Shown in pieces: positions 33,789 through 35,079 of a DNA stretch of 35,079 nt. The number at the start of each line of letters is the position of its first letter. Position 1 is the stretch's first letter. This stretch comes from Paracoccus salipaludis (GTDB taxonomy: Bacteria; Pseudomonadota; Alphaproteobacteria; Rhodobacterales; Rhodobacteraceae). The notes under the pieces are model-generated. The model saw only the letters and a list, made by a program, of their open reading frames with translations, was not told where the DNA came from and made no database searches. A program made the position numbers and the translations under genes. The stretch lies in contig NZ_NSJZ01000019.1 of assembly GCF_002287065.1 (NCBI RefSeq), positions 1 to 35,079 on the forward strand. Direction: 5' to 3'.

Positions 33789-34586
33789 ATGCCCTGCCTC
33801 GACCTGCCCGCCCATCGCCTTCACTACCGCATCGACGGGGCAGACTCGGGAAAGCCCTGGCTGACCTTCTGCAATTCCCTGGGCACCGACCTGCACATGT
33901 GGGACGCGCAGGTTGCCGGCCTGGCGCAGGATTTCCGCATCCTGCGCTACGACCGGCGCGGCCACGGGCAATCCGGCGCCCCCGCCCGGCCCTGCAGCCT
34001 GGCCGATCTGGGGGCCGACGTGATCGCGCTGTGGGATGCGCTGGGGATCGGACGGACGCATTTCTGCGGGCTGTCCATCGGCGGGCTGACCGGGCAATGG
34101 CTGGGCATCCACGCCGGCGCGCGGCTCGACCGCCTTGTCGTCTGCGCCACGGCGGCCCGGATCGGCACGCCGGAAGGCTGGAACGCCCGCATCGCCGAGG
34201 TCAGAACGGACGGCCTGGCCGGCCTTGTCCCTGCGACGGCGGAACGCTGGTTCACGCCCGCCTTCCGCGCCGCCCGGCCCGACGCCGTCAGGGCGGTCCT
34301 GGACGGTTTCACCGCCACCTCGGCCGATGGCTATGCGGGATGCTGCGCGGCGCTGGCCGGGGCCGACCTGCGCGACCGGCTCGGCGAAATCGCGTCGCCC
34401 GTGCTGGCGATCTCGGGCGACGACGATCCGGTCTGCCCACCGGGCGACCTGCAGGCGATCGCTGACGCCGTCCCGCGGGGACATCACGTGTCCCTGCCGG
34501 GACGCCACATCGTCAACCTGGAATCCGCGGACCGGTTCAACGACCTCCTCAAAGCGTTCCTGACCCCCGGAGCCTTCCGGGAGTGA
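33789..34586 (+). CDS. pcaD: 3-oxoadipate enol-lactonase
   Basis: 265 residues, alpha/beta hydrolase of the PcaD type: FCNSLGTDLHMWDAQVAGLA, RYDRRGHGQSGAP, the nucleophile S96 in CGLSIGG, an acid in ISGDDDPVCPP and the histidine in GRHIVNLE. It hydrolyses the enol-lactone made by CatC to 3-oxoadipate. The ATG at 33789 has only a weak GGAACCG leader and comes directly after the benK terminator, so its expression may need its own promoter or read-through. Followed by the BKACE gene. Confidence 0.93.
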   Translation: MPCLDLPAHRLHYRIDGADSGKPWLTFCNSLGTDLHMWDAQVAGLAQDFRILRYDRRGHGQSGAPARPCSLADLGADVIALWDALGIGRTHFCGLSIGGLTGQWLGIHAGARLDRLVVCATAARIGTPEGWNARIAEVRTDGLAGLVPATAERWFTPAFRAARPDAVRAVLDGFTATSADGYAGCCAALAGADLRDRLGEIASPVLAISGDDDPVCPPGDLQAIADAVPRGHHVSLPGRHIVNLESADRFNDLLKAFLTPGAFRE

Positions 34587-34636
34587 CGCGGCGCCGCCTG
34601 CCGACCCTTCCCCCCTTCTTTGCCGGACAAAACATC

Positions 34637-35079
34637 ATGACCGAGACCCCCTGCATCATCTGCGTCGCCATCACCGGGTCGTTGCCGACCAAGGAGAACA
34701 ACCCGGCGGTGCCGATCACTGTGGCCGAGCAGATCGAGTCCACGCACGAGGCCTTCGAGGCCGGCGCCACCATCGCGCACTGCCACGTCCGCGACGACGA
34801 GGGAAAGCCCACCTCGGACCCCGAGCGCTTTGCCGCGCTGAAGGAGGGGCTGGAGAAGCACTGCCCCGGGCTGATCGTGCAGCTTTCGACGGGGGGCCGC
34901 TCGGGCGCGGGGCAGGCGCGGGGCGGGATGCTGCCGCTGCGCCCCGACATGGCGTCCTTGTCGGTGGGGTCGAACAACTTCCCCAACCGCGTCTACGAGA
35001 ACCCGCCCGAGCTGGTGGACTGGCTCGCGTCCGAGATGCTGAAATACGACGTCAAGCCCGAGATCGAGGCCTTCGACCT
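34637..35079 (+). CDS. BKACE-family beta-keto acid cleavage enzyme (DUF849), cut by window edge
   Basis: The first ~147 residues are present and open to the right edge. IAHCHVRDDEG carries the zinc-binding H48 and H50 of the family, and ESTHEAFEAGA and LSTGGRSG are also typical (3-keto-5-aminohexanoate cleavage enzyme group). The family transfers an acetyl-like unit: beta-keto acid + acetyl-CoA giving acetoacetate + a new acyl-CoA. After pcaD, the obvious substrate is 3-oxoadipate, which would give succinyl-CoA and acetoacetate and replace PcaIJ plus PcaF. That is inference; pcaIJ/pcaF could lie beyond the edge. The ribosome site before ATG 34637 is poor. Confidence 0.85.
   Translation, partial: MTETPCIICVAITGSLPTKENNPAVPITVAEQIESTHEAFEAGATIAHCHVRDDEGKPTSDPERFAALKEGLEKHCPGLIVQLSTGGRSGAGQARGGMLPLRPDMASLSVGSNNFPNRVYENPPELVDWLASEMLKYDVKPEIEAFD

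Noticed and set aside
31529..33790. A very long minus-strand open frame opposite benD/benK
   Set aside because: It is rich in R, G, D and H with no domain, and mirrors the codon bias of the well-supported plus-strand genes; a GC-rich shadow.

Overview
The window is GC-rich DNA with dense, tightly packed genes and strong AGGAGG-type ribosome sites. It reads like an alphaproteobacterium, most likely Rhodobacteraceae (Paracoccus-like). That placement rests on codon use and the gene families seen, not on any marker gene. The dominant theme is catabolism of aromatic acids and esters.

Layout. (1) Positions 1-4480 are a genetic scrapyard: an IS481-family transposase cut by the window edge, two different decayed VapC PIN-toxin fragments, two tandem DUF1254-type genes (the first broken by one nonsense codon and two frameshifts), the N-terminus of a type II haloacid dehalogenase, and the C-terminal part of a serine recombinase. 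(2) 4487-9549 (minus strand) is a cytochrome P450 cluster: a CYP199A-like P450, a 3Fe-4S-type ferredoxin, a secreted beta-helix protein, an outer-membrane barrel, a 2Fe-2S ferredoxin and a ferredoxin reductase. (3) 9640-12951 holds two MFS transporters, one of the aromatic acid:H+ symporter type, plus the decayed remains of an MBL hydrolase and of a second copy of the first MFS gene. (4) 13030-19763 (minus) is a six-gene operon whose neighbouring genes overlap or lie a few bases apart. It encodes two phosphotriesterase-fold proteins (one lacking every metal ligand), a flavin monooxygenase, an HSL-type esterase, an MBL-fold hydrolase and a CocE/NonD hydrolase. A GntR/UTRA regulator and a CobW-type GTPase lie upstream. 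(5) 21973-24385 is a divergent mobR-mobA pair (3-hydroxybenzoate 4-hydroxylase), followed by a decayed fumarylacetoacetase. (6) 24870 to the end is a complete benzoate/catechol unit: catR, divergent catBCA, benABCDK, pcaD and a BKACE (DUF849) gene cut by the window edge.

How it works together. BenABC and BenD turn benzoate into catechol. CatA, CatB, CatC and PcaD carry catechol through muconate and muconolactone to 3-oxoadipate. The BKACE gene sits where pcaIJ/pcaF would be expected and suggests a thiolase-free end step (acetyl-CoA + 3-oxoadipate giving acetoacetate + succinyl-CoA). MobA feeds protocatechuate, the P450 system probably demethylates or hydroxylates para-substituted benzoates, and the hydrolase operon probably releases an aromatic acid or lactone product from an unknown ester-like substrate.

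The least explained parts are the hydrolase operon with its metal-free PTE paralogue, and the beta-helix/barrel pair embedded in the P450 operon. No RNA genes or CRISPR arrays were seen.
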